Positions 43,741-53,904 of a stretch of DNA of 64,000 nt are shown here, one piece after another. The position numbers and the translations under genes were made by a program. Each line of letters starts with the position of its first letter. The first letter of the stretch is position 1. The notes under the pieces are model-generated. The model made no database searches. It worked only from the letters and a program-made list of their open reading frames with translations, and was not told where the DNA came from. Source of the stretch: Streptomyces cellulosae (GTDB taxonomy: Bacteria > Actinomycetota > Actinomycetes > Streptomycetales > Streptomycetaceae); NCBI RefSeq assembly GCF_000721105.1, contig NZ_JOEV01000020.1:69527-133526 (forward strand), given 5' to 3'.

Positions 43741-44679
43741 TCACTGGTTGACCGTGCAGGCGGCCAGGGAGTCCAGGCCCTGCGGCTTCTCGGCGGTGCG
43801 GCCGATGGAGATGGCGATGCGGTCGATGGTCGACTTCCGCTTGTCCGCCAGCGGGCCGAGGATCGCGTTCTGGACGAAGTTCGGTCCGCCCTGGCCGACC
43901 GTGTCCACGAGGCGCTTGTCGGCCTCCTGGATCTGGGTGTCCAGAAGGGCCAGGTTACGGTCGACCTCGGCCTGGGCGGAGGCCGGGATCGCGGGCAACT
44001 GCGAGGCGACGTCCGGGCAGTTGATGGCGCCGGCCGCAGCGGCGTCGCCACCCGCCTCCGCGCCGCCCTCCTGCGGGGCGGCCGCACTCGGCGTGGCCGC
44101 GGCCTCGCCGCCGGCCTCCGCACCGGCACCGGCCTCCGCACCGGCACCGGCCTCCGCCCCGGCTTCCTGGCCGGCGCCCGCTTCTGCGCCCGCGCCCGCC
44201 TCCTCGCCCGCGCCGGCGGCACCGTCGGCGTTGAGGGTGCATGGCGCGAGCGCGTCGAGACCCTGGGGCTTCTCGGCGGTGCGGCCGATCGCGGTGGCGA
44301 TGCGGTTGACGGTGGAGATCCGCTTGTCCTCCAGCGGACCGAGGATCGCGTTCTGAACGAAGTTCGGTCCGCCCTGGCCGACCGTGTCCACGAGCCGCTT
44401 GTTGGCCTCGTCGATCTGGGTCTGCAGCAGGGTCAGGTTGCGGTCGACCTCGGCCTGGGCGGACGCCGGGATCGCCGGGAGCTGGGAGGCGACGTCCGGG
44501 CACGTGATGGTGCCGGGGCCGGCGGCCAGCGTCTTGGCGTTCGTGCTTCCGCTCTGCGCGGAGCCGGGCGTTCCGGCGAGGGCGGAACCGGCGATCACCG
44601 CGCCGGACAACACCACCGCGGCAGCGCCGCCGATCAACGCGACGCGACGCTTGTTGTACTTCGGAAGAGCCCTGGACAT
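43741..44679 (-). CDS. Secreted protein of two duplicated domains joined by an Ala/Gly/Glu linker
   Basis: 312-residue exported protein of unknown function. A Sec signal (RVALIGGAAAVVLSGAVIAG) precedes domain 1 (about residues 55-145) and domain 2 (about 220-311), which are about 90% identical: CPDVASQLPAIPASAQAEVD, DTVGQGGPNFVQNAILGPL and IGRTAEKPQGLD occur in both. Each domain has one Cys at each end, likely a disulfide. The roughly 65-residue linker is made of GAGAEAGAGAEAG-like units, negatively charged and probably disordered. Mostly helical; no catalytic motif is recognised. ATG 44679. Confidence 0.75.
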   Translation of the reverse strand: MSRALPKYNKRRVALIGGAAAVVLSGAVIAGSALAGTPGSAQSGSTNAKTLAAGPGTITCPDVASQLPAIPASAQAEVDRNLTLLQTQIDEANKRLVDTVGQGGPNFVQNAILGPLEDKRISTVNRIATAIGRTAEKPQGLDALAPCTLNADGAAGAGEEAGAGAEAGAGQEAGAEAGAGAEAGAGAEAGGEAAATPSAAAPQEGGAEAGGDAAAAGAINCPDVASQLPAIPASAQAEVDRNLALLDTQIQEADKRLVDTVGQGGPNFVQNAILGPLADKRKSTIDRIAISIGRTAEKPQGLDSLAACTVNQ

Positions 44680-44889
44680 GCGGATGCCTCACTCGGGTCG
44701 GGGGGTCTCTCATTCACAAACGCGGCGCCTGCGTTCGGCGAGAGGTACGGGTAAGCGGTTTCAGGTGTTCAAAGGCCGAGCAAATTTCCTGCCGATGGGC
44801 TGGTCGGCGGGGGCTTGTGGCTCGGTGGGCGGTGGGTTTCCGCCTCGACGGGTGACTTGCGGGGCGCCCCGGGAGACGGCCGGGGCCGC

Positions 44890-45054
44890 GCCTCGCGAGG
44901 GACTTTCGCCCCGCCCTGCGCGTGCCCCGTGCCTCGCGATGGGCCCTGCGCCCCGCCCTGCGCGTGCCCCGCGCCTCGGGATGGGCCCTGCGCCCCGCCC
45001 TGCGCGTGCCCCGTGCCTCGCGATGGGCCCTGCGCCCCGCCCTGCGCGCCCCGC
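44890..45054. repeat. Four tandem copies of a 42-bp repeat
   Basis: Units start at 44890, 44931, 44973 and 45015, each beginning GCCTCG; the second and third differ at only two positions, the first is diverged and the fourth truncated. The unit length is a multiple of three, but no frame over it has a believable start and composition, so coding is not supported. It lies in the 689-base gap between the secreted-protein gene and argG. Confidence 0.8.
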
Positions 45055-45170
45055 GGGCGATCGGTGGCCGGCGGGCGCTCCCCGGTCCGCCACTGCTCTG
45101 CGCCGGGAGGTGCCCGCCGCCACCGCCTGCGCCCCCGGTCGCAGGCACACCCGCCTGCGCCCCCGCAGCA

Positions 45171-45279
45171 GGCACCACCGCCTCCACCCCCGGCCGTCGG
45201 CGCCACCGCCTCCCCCCTGCCGCAGGCACCACCGCCTCCACCCCCGGCCGTCGGCGCCACCGCCTCCCCCCCTGCCGCA
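45171..45279. repeat. Two tandem copies of a 54-bp repeat, with degenerate flanks
   Basis: Two copies begin GGCACCACCGCCTCCACCCC at 45171 and 45225; the second has one extra C. Shorter, decayed pieces of the same Pro/Ala-codon-like sequence extend left to about 45105. It ends 30 bases before the argG promoter. Together with the 42-bp array it fills most of the region 44680-45300; otherwise I see no gene there. Confidence 0.75.
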
Positions 45280-45304
45280 GCGGCATCGCCCCCACCAGCA
45301 GGAT

Positions 45305-45342
45305 TGACGAATCATGCAGAGGTCTGCATACTCATGCATGAC
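45305..45342 (+). promoter_or_regulatory. argG: argG promoter overlapped by ARG-box-like half sites
   Basis: TTGACG (45305-45310) and CATACT (45328-45333) with a 17-base spacer form the promoter. ATCATGCA, TGCAT and TCATGCATGA fall at 45312-45342, spanning the spacer and -10. These ATGCA/TGCAT halves match those before argC, so ArgR repression of argG (and argH) is likely. AGGAG lies before the GTG start at 45369. Confidence 0.65.
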
Positions 45343-45368
45343 ACCGCACGCACCGTGAGGAGAACCCC

Positions 45369-46562
45369 GTGACCGAGCGCGTCGTACTCGCCTACTCGGG
45401 CGGTCTGGACACCTCCGTCGCCATCGGCTGGATCGCCGAGGAGACGGGCGCCGAGGTCATCGCCGTCGCGGTGGACGTCGGTCAGGGCGGCGAGGACCTG
45501 GACGTCATCCGCAAGCGCGCGCTCGCCTGCGGGGCCGTCGAGGCCGAAGTGGCCGATGCCAAGGACGAGTTCGCCGACGAGTACTGTCTCCCGGCGATCA
45601 AGGCCAACGCCCTCTACATGGACCGCTACCCGCTGGTCTCCGCGCTCTCCCGGCCGACGATCGTCAAGCACCTGGTCGCCGCCGCCCACAAGCACGGCGC
45701 CACCACCGTCGCTCACGGCTGCACCGGCAAGGGCAACGACCAGGTCCGCTTCGAGGCCGGCATCGTCGCCCTCGCCCCCGGCCTCAGGTGCATCGCCCCC
45801 GTCCGCGACTACGCGATGACCCGCGACAAGGCCATCGCGTTCTGCGAGGCCAGGAACCTCCCGATCGCGACCTCCAAGAAGTCCCCGTACTCCATCGACC
45901 AGAACGTCTTCGGGCGTGCCGTCGAGACCGGCTTCCTCGAGGACATCTGGAACGCCCCGATCGAGGACATCTACGAGTACACCCAGAACCCGGCCGTCCC
46001 GCGCGAGGCCGACGAGGTGGTCATCACCTTCGAGGAGGGCGTCCCGGTCGCCGTCGACGGCCGGCCCGTCACCGTCCTGCAGGCCGTCCAGCAGCTCAAC
46101 GAGCGTGCCGGCGCCCAGGGCATCGGCCGGATCGACATGGTCGAGGACCGCCTCGTCGGCATCAAGTCCCGCGAGGTGTACGAGGCCCCGGGCGCCATCG
46201 CGCTCATCACGGCCCACCAGGAGCTGGAGAACGTCACCGTCGAGCGTGAACTCGCCCGCTACAAGCGGCAGGTCGAGCAGCGCTGGGGCGAACTCGTCTA
46301 CGACGGCCAGTGGTTCTCCCCGCTCAAGCGCGCCCTGGACGGCTTCATCGACGAGGCCAACCAGCACGTCAACGGCGACATCCGGATGACCCTGCACGGC
46401 GGTCGCGCGGTGGTCACCGGCCGGCGCTCCGAGTCGTCGCTGTACGACTTCGACCTCGCCACCTACGACACCGGCGACACGTTCGACCAGGCCGCCGCCA
46501 AGGGCTTCATCGACATCTACGGCCTGTCGTCGAAGATCGCGGCCAAGCGGGACCTCGCGTAG
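45369..46562 (+). CDS. argG: Argininosuccinate synthase
   Basis: 397-residue ArgG, joining citrulline and aspartate with [20 protein letters not shown] is the N-type ATP-PPase loop; [33 protein letters not shown] (cited as [13 protein letters not shown]) and [13 protein letters not shown] are substrate-binding and tetramer motifs. Length is normal. The gene stands separate from argCJBDR by about 12 kb but next to argH, with its own promoter carrying ARG-box-like sites. Confidence 0.97.
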   Translation: MTERVVLAYSGGLDTSVAIGWIAEETGAEVIAVAVDVGQGGEDLDVIRKRALACGAVEAEVADAKDEFADEYCLPAIKANALYMDRYPLVSALSRPTIVKHLVAAAHKHGATTVAHGCTGKGNDQVRFEAGIVALAPGLRCIAPVRDYAMTRDKAIAFCEARNLPIATSKKSPYSIDQNVFGRAVETGFLEDIWNAPIEDIYEYTQNPAVPREADEVVITFEEGVPVAVDGRPVTVLQAVQQLNERAGAQGIGRIDMVEDRLVGIKSREVYEAPGAIALITAHQELENVTVERELARYKRQVEQRWGELVYDGQWFSPLKRALDGFIDEANQHVNGDIRMTLHGGRAVVTGRRSESSLYDFDLATYDTGDTFDQAAAKGFIDIYGLSSKIAAKRDLA

Positions 46563-46589
46563 GCGATAGCGTGAACGCCGCCTCCCTGA

Positions 46590-48107
<1,518 letters not shown>

Positions 48108-48154
48108 CGGGAACGCCCGGCTAGGAGCGCGGGGAACGGCACGAAAAGCCACGA

Positions 48155-48196
48155 CGCAACCGCAACCGCAACCGCAGCCGCAGCCGCACGCGCACC
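48155..48196. repeat. Seven tandem hexamers after argH
   Basis: CGCAAC three times, CGCAGC twice, then CGCACG and CGCACC, in the intergenic space between argH and the aldo/keto reductase. No hairpin is formed. A simple-sequence repeat, likely variable between strains. Confidence 0.75.
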
Positions 48197-48298
48197 ACGC
48201 ACTCACCGCACCACCGCACGAACCGAGCTCCGAGGCGAAGGTCATCGCGGGTTACGTTGGTCGCAAGCCGTACCGGAGCCGACCGAACGGAGCCCGCG

Positions 48299-49270
48299 AT
48301 GCCCTTCGCCCGCCTCGCCTCAGCGACGACCCCGACCTGCCGCTTCGGCCTCGGCCTCGCCGCAGTCGGCCGCCCCGGCTACATCAACCTCGGGCGGGAT
48401 CGTGACCTCGGAGCCGATCGCAGTGTCGAGACCCTGCGCACACGCACCCACGAACTCCTCGACGCCGCCTACGCCCAGGGCGTCCGCTACGTCGACGCGG
48501 CCCGCTCCTACGGCCGTTCGGAGGAGTTCCTCGCCGAGTGGCTCCGCGCCCGCCCCGGCATCGACGACGTCGTCGTCGGCAGCAAGTGGGGCTACACGTA
48601 CACGGCCGACTGGAGCACCGACGCCGAGCAGCACGAGGTCAAGGACCACAGCGTGCCGACGTACCAGCGGCAGCGCGCCGAGACCGCCGCCCTGCTCGGC
48701 GACCGGCTCGACCTGTACCAGATCCACTCGGTGACCCCGGACAGCCCGGCCCTCACCGACAAAGAGCTCCATGCCGGGCTGGCGGAGGCCGCGGCCCAGG
48801 GGGTGAGCATCGGCTTCTCCACCAGCGGTCCCGCGCAGGCCGACGCCATCCGCGCCGCGCTCGCGGTCACGGTCGACGGCGAGCCCCTCTTCCGTACCGT
48901 CCAGTCCACCTACAACGCGCTGGAGACCTCAGCCGCCCCGGCCCTCGCCGAGGCCCACGACGCCGGTCTCACGGTGATCGTCAAGGAGGGCATGGCCAAC
49001 GGACGTCTGGCCGGGCCCTCTGCGCCGGACGTCCTGAAGGCCGTGGCGGAGGAGACGTCCTACGGCTGCGACGCCGTGGCTCTGGCGTTCGTCCTGCGCC
49101 GGCCCTGGGCCGGTGTCGTGCTCTCCGGCGCCGCCACGCCCCTCCAGCTCGCGTCCAACCTGCGGGCGGCCGTCGTCGACCTCGACGAGGAGCAGCTCGC
49201 GCGCCTGGCCACGCTGGCGGAGGACCCGCACGCCTACTGGGATCGGCGCGGACAGCTGCCCTGGCACTGA
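48299..49270 (+). CDS. Aldo/keto reductase
   Basis: 323-residue AKR barrel. The catalytic tetrad is visible: Asp and Tyr in YVDAARSYGRSEEF, Lys in VVVGSKWGYTY and His in LYQIHSVTPDSP. The C-terminal part (VVLSGAATPLQLASN) is the nucleotide-binding site. NADPH-dependent reduction of an aldehyde or ketone is expected; the physiological substrate is unknown. ATG 48299 follows GGAG by seven bases. It stands alone, with a TetR gene 83 bases downstream. Confidence 0.9.
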   Translation: MPFARLASATTPTCRFGLGLAAVGRPGYINLGRDRDLGADRSVETLRTRTHELLDAAYAQGVRYVDAARSYGRSEEFLAEWLRARPGIDDVVVGSKWGYTYTADWSTDAEQHEVKDHSVPTYQRQRAETAALLGDRLDLYQIHSVTPDSPALTDKELHAGLAEAAAQGVSIGFSTSGPAQADAIRAALAVTVDGEPLFRTVQSTYNALETSAAPALAEAHDAGLTVIVKEGMANGRLAGPSAPDVLKAVAEETSYGCDAVALAFVLRRPWAGVVLSGAATPLQLASNLRAAVVDLDEEQLARLATLAEDPHAYWDRRGQLPWH

Positions 49271-49315
49271 CGGACACCTTCGTCCGCCTGCGGTGATGAG
49301 ACGCCCATGCCCATC

Positions 49316-49335
49316 GTGAGACGTTGATGTCTCAC
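49316..49335. promoter_or_regulatory. TetR-type operator
   Basis: GTGAGAC (49316-49322) and GTCTCAC (49329-49335) form a perfect inverted repeat around six bases, ending 18 bases before the TetR start. Further partial copies (GATGAGAC at about 49295 and GTCTCATG at the start codon) flank it. It is well placed for repression of the TetR-MFS operon by its own first gene product. Confidence 0.65.
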
Positions 49336-49353
49336 ATGGTCTACTCTTGTCTC

Positions 49354-49920
49354 ATGGCCGTCGATCGTGACCACGTACTCCGCAGCGCCGCCGCCCTGCT
49401 GACCCGCAAAGCCACCGCCACCATGGACGAGGTGGCCAAGGCCGCCGGGATCAGCCGGGCCACACTGCACCGCCAGTTCGCCGGGCGCGACGCGCTCGTG
49501 CGCGCGCTGGAGGCGCTCGGCATCTCGGAGTGCGAGGCCGCCCTGGACGCGGCCGCGCTGGACGACGGGCCCGCGAGCGAGGCCGCACGACGTCTGGTCC
49601 ACGAGCTGCAACCCGCCGCCGCCCTCCTCGCCTTCCTCTACACCGAGAACCAGCTGTTCGAGGGTGAGGAACAGAACGCGGGCTGGTCCCGGATCGACGA
49701 CCGGGTCGCCGCCCTGTTCCGGCGCGGCCAGGAGGCCGGCGAGTTCCGGATCGACCTGACCCCGGGCTGGCTCACCGAGGCGCTGTACGGCCTGCTGGCC
49801 TCCGCCGCCTGGGCCGTGACGGAAGGCCGGGTCGCCCGCAACGACTTCACCCACATGATCGTCGAACTGCTGCTCGGTGGCGCTCTGCGCCGAGACGAAA
49901 CCCGAAGAGAGGAATCATGA
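49354..49920 (+). CDS. TetR-family regulator
   Basis: 188-residue regulator. The N-terminal helix-turn-helix is ATMDEVAKAAGISRATLHRQ followed by FAGRDALVRALEAL; the C-terminal ligand domain is unique. It sits directly before an efflux gene with a 4-base ATGA overlap, the standard arrangement for a ligand-relieved repressor of a drug exporter. ATG 49354 is chosen because the two upstream ATGs lie inside the operator-promoter region. Confidence 0.9.
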   Translation: MAVDRDHVLRSAAALLTRKATATMDEVAKAAGISRATLHRQFAGRDALVRALEALGISECEAALDAAALDDGPASEAARRLVHELQPAAALLAFLYTENQLFEGEEQNAGWSRIDDRVAALFRRGQEAGEFRIDLTPGWLTEALYGLLASAAWAVTEGRVARNDFTHMIVELLLGGALRRDETRREES

Positions 49921-51482
49921 CCAGCACCCTGCAGCCGGCGGACCTGACCGAGGCGGTGAAGCGTCCCGGCCGTTGGCTCGCGCTGTCCGTCCTCGTGCTC
50001 GCCGTGCTGCTGGTGGCCGTCGACGCGACCGTCCTCGGTCTCGCGACCCCCTACATCAGTGAGGATCTCAAGCCCACCGGCACCCAGCTCCTGTGGATCG
50101 GCGACGTCTACTCCTTCGTCATCGCCGGCCTGCTCGTCTCCATGGGCAGCCTCGGCGACCGCATCGGCCGCAAGCGGATCCTGCTCGTCGGCGCCACCGC
50201 GTTCGGAGCGGTCTCCGTCCTCAACGCCTATGCCACCATACCCGAGATGTTGATCGTCGCCCGCGCCCTGCTCGGCGTCGCCGGCGCGACCCTGATGCCC
50301 GCCACCCTCGCCCTCATCCGCAACCTCTTCCACGACCGGCGCGAACGCAGCCTGGCGCTGGGCATCTGGGGCGCGACCGCCTCCGCCGGTACCGCCGTCG
50401 GCCCGATCGTCGGCGGCTTCCTGCTGGAACACTTCTGGTGGGGCTCGGTCTTCCTGATCAACCTGCCGGTGATGGCGGTCCTGGTCCTCGTCGGCATCAA
50501 GCTGCTGCCCGAGTCGCGGAACCCGCGTCCCGGTCCCTGGGACATGGTCAGTGTCGTCCTGTCGCTGGCCGGCATGATCGGTGTCGTGTACGCCGTCAAG
50601 GAGGCGGCCACGCACGGCATCACCTGGGAGGTCCTCGCCGCGGCCCTGCTCGGCGCGGGAGCGCTGTACGGCTTCGTACGCCGCCAACTCTCCCTCCCGG
50701 CACCCCTGCTGGACATGCGGCTGTTCCGCAACCGCGGCTTCAGCGGCGCGGTCCTGGCCGACCTGCTCACCATCCTCGGACTGTCGGGCCTCGTGTTCTT
50801 CCTCTCCCAGTACCTGCAGCTCGTGCAGGGCAGGCAGCCGTTCGAGGCGGGCCTCGCCGAACTGCCCGCCGCCGTCGGCGCGGTGGCGTCCGGTCTGGTC
50901 GCCGGTACGGTCGCCCGGCGCTTCTCGGTACGGTCCGTCGTCTCCGCCGGTCTCGCCGCCGTCGGCCTGGCCCTGGCCTCGCTCACCGTCATCGGCCAGT
51001 CCACGGGCTACCCCCTGCTGGGAGCCGCGCTGCTGGTCGTGGGCGTGGGCGCGGGCTTCTCGTTCACCGTGACGGCCGACGTGATCCTCGGATCGGTGCC
51101 CAAGGAGCAGGCGGGCGCGGCGTCCGCGGTGTCGGAGACGGCGTACGAACTGGGCGCGGCCCTCGGAATCGCCGTACTCGGCTCCATCGTGACCGGCGTC
51201 TACCGCGACTTCACCGGCCCGGCGGGCACTCCGCCGCAGGCCCACGAGTCGCTGGGCGGCGCGGTGGAGGCGGCGGCGACCCTGCCCGCGCAGCCGTCCG
51301 AAGCGCTGTTGGACGCGGCCCGGCAGTCCTTCGTCGACGGTCTCGCACTCGCGGCGGGTGCGGGCGCGGCGGTGCTGCTCGTGGCGGCGGTGGCGGCCTG
51401 GTTCATGCTCCGGGGACAACGGATCGACGGCGGGCGCCAGGATCCTGGGGTTCCCGTCCCCGCCCCCCGGGGAGACCAGTGA
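49917..51482 (+). CDS. MFS drug exporter, DHA2 (EmrB/QacA-like)
   Basis: 521-residue transporter with about 14 hydrophobic helices. GSLGDRIGRKRILLVG is the motif after helix 2; ARALLGVAGATLMPATLALI and SAGTAVGPIVGGFLLEHFWW (both within helices 4-5) are the exporter motifs typical of EmrB/QacA/LfrA proteins; the last third has VSETAYELGAALGIAVLG. It should expel cationic or hydrophobic drugs. Its start overlaps the TetR stop and a strong terminator follows within eight bases of its stop. Confidence 0.92.
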   Translation: MTSTLQPADLTEAVKRPGRWLALSVLVLAVLLVAVDATVLGLATPYISEDLKPTGTQLLWIGDVYSFVIAGLLVSMGSLGDRIGRKRILLVGATAFGAVSVLNAYATIPEMLIVARALLGVAGATLMPATLALIRNLFHDRRERSLALGIWGATASAGTAVGPIVGGFLLEHFWWGSVFLINLPVMAVLVLVGIKLLPESRNPRPGPWDMVSVVLSLAGMIGVVYAVKEAATHGITWEVLAAALLGAGALYGFVRRQLSLPAPLLDMRLFRNRGFSGAVLADLLTILGLSGLVFFLSQYLQLVQGRQPFEAGLAELPAAVGAVASGLVAGTVARRFSVRSVVSAGLAAVGLALASLTVIGQSTGYPLLGAALLVVGVGAGFSFTVTADVILGSVPKEQAGAASAVSETAYELGAALGIAVLGSIVTGVYRDFTGPAGTPPQAHESLGGAVEAAATLPAQPSEALLDAARQSFVDGLALAAGAGAAVLLVAAVAAWFMLRGQRIDGGRQDPGVPVPAPRGDQ

Positions 51483-51489
51483 CACACGA

Positions 51490-51520
51490 ACGGCGGGCCG
51501 CCGGAAGAGCGGCCCGCCGT
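51490..51520. terminator. Bidirectional terminator between MFS and acyltransferase genes
   Basis: A perfect 12-bp GC stem, ACGGCGGGCCGC (51490-51501) against GCGGCCCGCCGT (51509-51520), with a seven-base loop. It lies between two converging genes and can end both transcripts. Confidence 0.8.
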
Positions 51521-51584
51521 ACGAACCGTCCAGCCGGACGGCCCGGTACATCCCGAAACGGCCGTATCGAAGCTCCTCGGCTTC

Positions 51585-52256
51585 TTACGCCGCCTTGGCC
51601 TTGGTGGCGTACATGTCCACGTACTCCTGCCCGGACAGCCGCATGACCTCGGTCATCACGGAGTCGGTCACCGCCCGCAGGACGTACCGGTCGCGGTCCA
51701 TGCCCTCGTACCGGGAGAACTCCATCGCCTCGCCGAAGCGGACCGTGACCCGGCCGGGGCGCGGCATGCCGGAGCCGCCGGGCTGGATCTTGTCCGTGCC
51801 GATGATGGCGAACGGCACGACGGGCGCACCGGTCATCATGGCCAGCCGGGCGATGCCCGTACGGCCCCGGTAGAGCCGGCCGTCGGGGGAGCGCGTGCCC
51901 TCCGGGTAGATGCTGAAGACCTTGCCCTCCTCCAGCACCCGGCGTCCCGTCATCAGCGCCGCCACACCGCCGCGGCCACCGTCCCGGTCGACCGGGATCA
52001 TGCCGCAGCCCGTGAAGAACCAGGCCATCAGGCGGCCCTTGACGCCCTTCCCGGTGACGTACTCGTCCTTGCCGATGAAGAAGACCTGACGGTCGCAGAA
52101 GAGCGGCATGATCATCGAGTCGATGAACGTGAGGTGGTTCCCGGCCAGGATCACCGGACCCTCGCCGGGGATGTGCTCCGCGCCTTCCACCCGTGGGCGG
52201 AACATCAGGCGCATGATCGGTCCGAGCACTGCCTTGATGAGTGCGAAGCGGGACAA
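51585..52256 (-). CDS. 1-acylglycerol-3-phosphate O-acyltransferase (PlsC-like)
   Basis: 223-residue acyltransferase. The HX4D motif is AGNHLTFIDSMIMPL, the second block is GVAALMTGRRVLEEGKVFSI and the third is YPEGTRSPDGRLYRGRTGI; VVPFAIIGTDKIQPGG is the fourth. It acylates lysophosphatidate or a similar lipid at the inner membrane. The family starts at SRFALIKAVLGPIMRLM, so I prefer TTG 52256, which has GGAGGG four bases upstream, over ATG 52319 (21 residues longer, no ribosome site). Confidence 0.88.
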   Translation of the reverse strand: MSRFALIKAVLGPIMRLMFRPRVEGAEHIPGEGPVILAGNHLTFIDSMIMPLFCDRQVFFIGKDEYVTGKGVKGRLMAWFFTGCGMIPVDRDGGRGGVAALMTGRRVLEEGKVFSIYPEGTRSPDGRLYRGRTGIARLAMMTGAPVVPFAIIGTDKIQPGGSGMPRPGRVTVRFGEAMEFSRYEGMDRDRYVLRAVTDSVMTEVMRLSGQEYVDMYATKAKAA

Positions 52257-52622
52257 CGGGCCCTCCGGTGTCAAGAGAACGGCCAGGGAATCTGTATGAG
52301 TCTGTGCAGGTGAGGACATTACTCGCGGTTCAGTGGCTCGCGCACATCGGGCACACGGGTTCACCGAGGTCTTACGCACTGTTGACGCTCGTTCACCTGC
52401 GGGGGCCCCGCGTTGCCCGGCGGAAACCCGCCCGGAACGATGTGACGCAGGTCGCGTACCCCGGCGTCTCCGCATGAAGCCGACGGAGCATCAGACAACT
52501 GTTCCCATCGATCCCATGCGACATCCCGTGTCACCCACGTGTTCCGCCGCGGGTCTCCCGCCCGCCATGTGCGCCCACCTACGATCGGCGCGCATCACGA
52601 GCCGACGTCAGGGAGAGCGCTC
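52257..52622. other. Intergenic region between acyltransferase and glycerophosphodiesterase
   Basis: 366 bases between divergent genes. I see no supported gene. It contains a tight palindrome GCGGGGGCCCCGC at 52399-52411 and must hold both promoters, but no convincing -35/-10 pair stands out. The ribosome site GGGAGAG of the rightward gene is at its right edge. Confidence 0.5.
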
Positions 52623-53831
52623 ATGGCACCGCAGGAGTCGCAGCACGAGTCCACCGAGTTCACCAAGTCCACCGGTCCCACCGAGGCCGCAGAGCAGGGG
52701 CGGACGGGACGCCGGGCGCTCCTCGGCGCCGCGGTGCTCGGCGCGGGAGGAGCGGTCCTCGGACTGTCCGGCACCGCGAGAGCGGCGGGCGAGGGGCACG
52801 GCGGCGGTCTGAAGACCCTGCCCGTCCCCACGGTCATCGGCCACCGGGGCGCCAGCGGCTACCGCCCCGAACACACCTTCGGCTCCTACCAGCTGGCCCT
52901 CGACCTGGGTGCGGACATCGTGGAGGCCGGTGACCTCGTCCCCACGAAGGACGGCCACCTCGTCTGCCGTCACGAGCCGGAGATCGGCGGTACCACGGAC
53001 GTCGCGAACCACCCCGAGTTCGCCGGCCGCAAGACCACCAAGGTCCTCGACGGCGTCTCCACCACCGGCTGGTTCACCGAGGACTTCACGCTCGCCGAGC
53101 TGAAGACGCTGCGCGCGATCGAACGCATCCCGGCCAACCGTCCGCACAACACCCTCTACGACGGCCGCTGGCAGATCCCCACCTTCGAAGAGGTCCTCAA
53201 GTGGCAGGACGAGCAGACCCGCAAGCGCGGCAGGCAGGTCTGGATCTACCCGGAGACCAAGCACCCCACCTACTTCCGCGGGCTGGGCCTGGGCCTGGAG
53301 GAGCGGGTCGCCAAGCTGCTGCGCACGTACGGCAAGGACAAGCGGAACTCGCCGGTCATCCTGCAGTCCTTCGAACCCACCAGCATCCAGCGCCTGAACA
53401 GGCTCGTCGACAACCCGCTGGTGGTGCTGCTGTCCGCCGCGAACAGCCGGCCCTGGGACTTCGTCGAGGCCGGTGACCCGCGTACGACCGCCGACCTCAT
53501 CACCCGCGAGGGTCTGAGGGAGATCGCCGGCTACGCCCAGGGCATCGGCCCGACCCTGGACCTGGTCATCCCGAAGGACGCCGCCGGAAAGCTCACCACC
53601 CCGACCACCCTCGTGAAGGACGCCCACGCCGTCGGCCTGGTGCTGCACCCCTACACCATGCGCAACGAGAACCCCTTCCTGCCGGCCGAGTTCCGCAAGG
53701 GGGCGGACGCCGACGCCTATGGCGACGCCTTCGGCGCCTTCCGGGTCTACTTCGCCACCGGCATCGACGGTGTCTTCACCGACAACCCGGACACCGGCCT
53801 GCTGGCCCGCCAGGACTTCGTCAACCGCTGA
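52623..53831 (+). CDS. Tat-exported glycerophosphodiester phosphodiesterase
   Basis: 402-residue GDPD enzyme. A polar N-terminus is followed by GRTGRRALLGAAVLGAGGAV, a twin-arginine signal. The GDPD barrel has VIGHRGASGYRPEHTFGSYQ (catalytic His and metal Glu), the metal pair region IVEAGDLVPTKDGHLVCRHE (Glu, Asp, second His) and YPETKHPTYF. It should release glycerol 3-phosphate and an alcohol from phospholipid headgroups or teichoic-acid-like material outside the cell, as the GlpQ-type with a longer insert. ATG 52623. Confidence 0.92.
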   Translation: MAPQESQHESTEFTKSTGPTEAAEQGRTGRRALLGAAVLGAGGAVLGLSGTARAAGEGHGGGLKTLPVPTVIGHRGASGYRPEHTFGSYQLALDLGADIVEAGDLVPTKDGHLVCRHEPEIGGTTDVANHPEFAGRKTTKVLDGVSTTGWFTEDFTLAELKTLRAIERIPANRPHNTLYDGRWQIPTFEEVLKWQDEQTRKRGRQVWIYPETKHPTYFRGLGLGLEERVAKLLRTYGKDKRNSPVILQSFEPTSIQRLNRLVDNPLVVLLSAANSRPWDFVEAGDPRTTADLITREGLREIAGYAQGIGPTLDLVIPKDAAGKLTTPTTLVKDAHAVGLVLHPYTMRNENPFLPAEFRKGADADAYGDAFGAFRVYFATGIDGVFTDNPDTGLLARQDFVNR

Positions 53832-53904
53832 GCCACCGGCCCCGGTTGGGGTGACATCCGGCGGCCCGGGCAACCCGGAGCCCGGCCGCCGCGTCGCCCT
53901 GAAT

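Noticed and set aside
44890..45054. Regular 42-bp repeats considered as a CRISPR array
   Set aside because: The copies are directly contiguous with no unique spacers and no cas genes are present.
44714..45339. Long overlapping leftward open frames through the minisatellites, with Gly- or Arg-rich repeated peptides
   Set aside because: All frames are open because the DNA is GC-rich and repetitive; none has a convincing ribosome site, start or protein-like composition.
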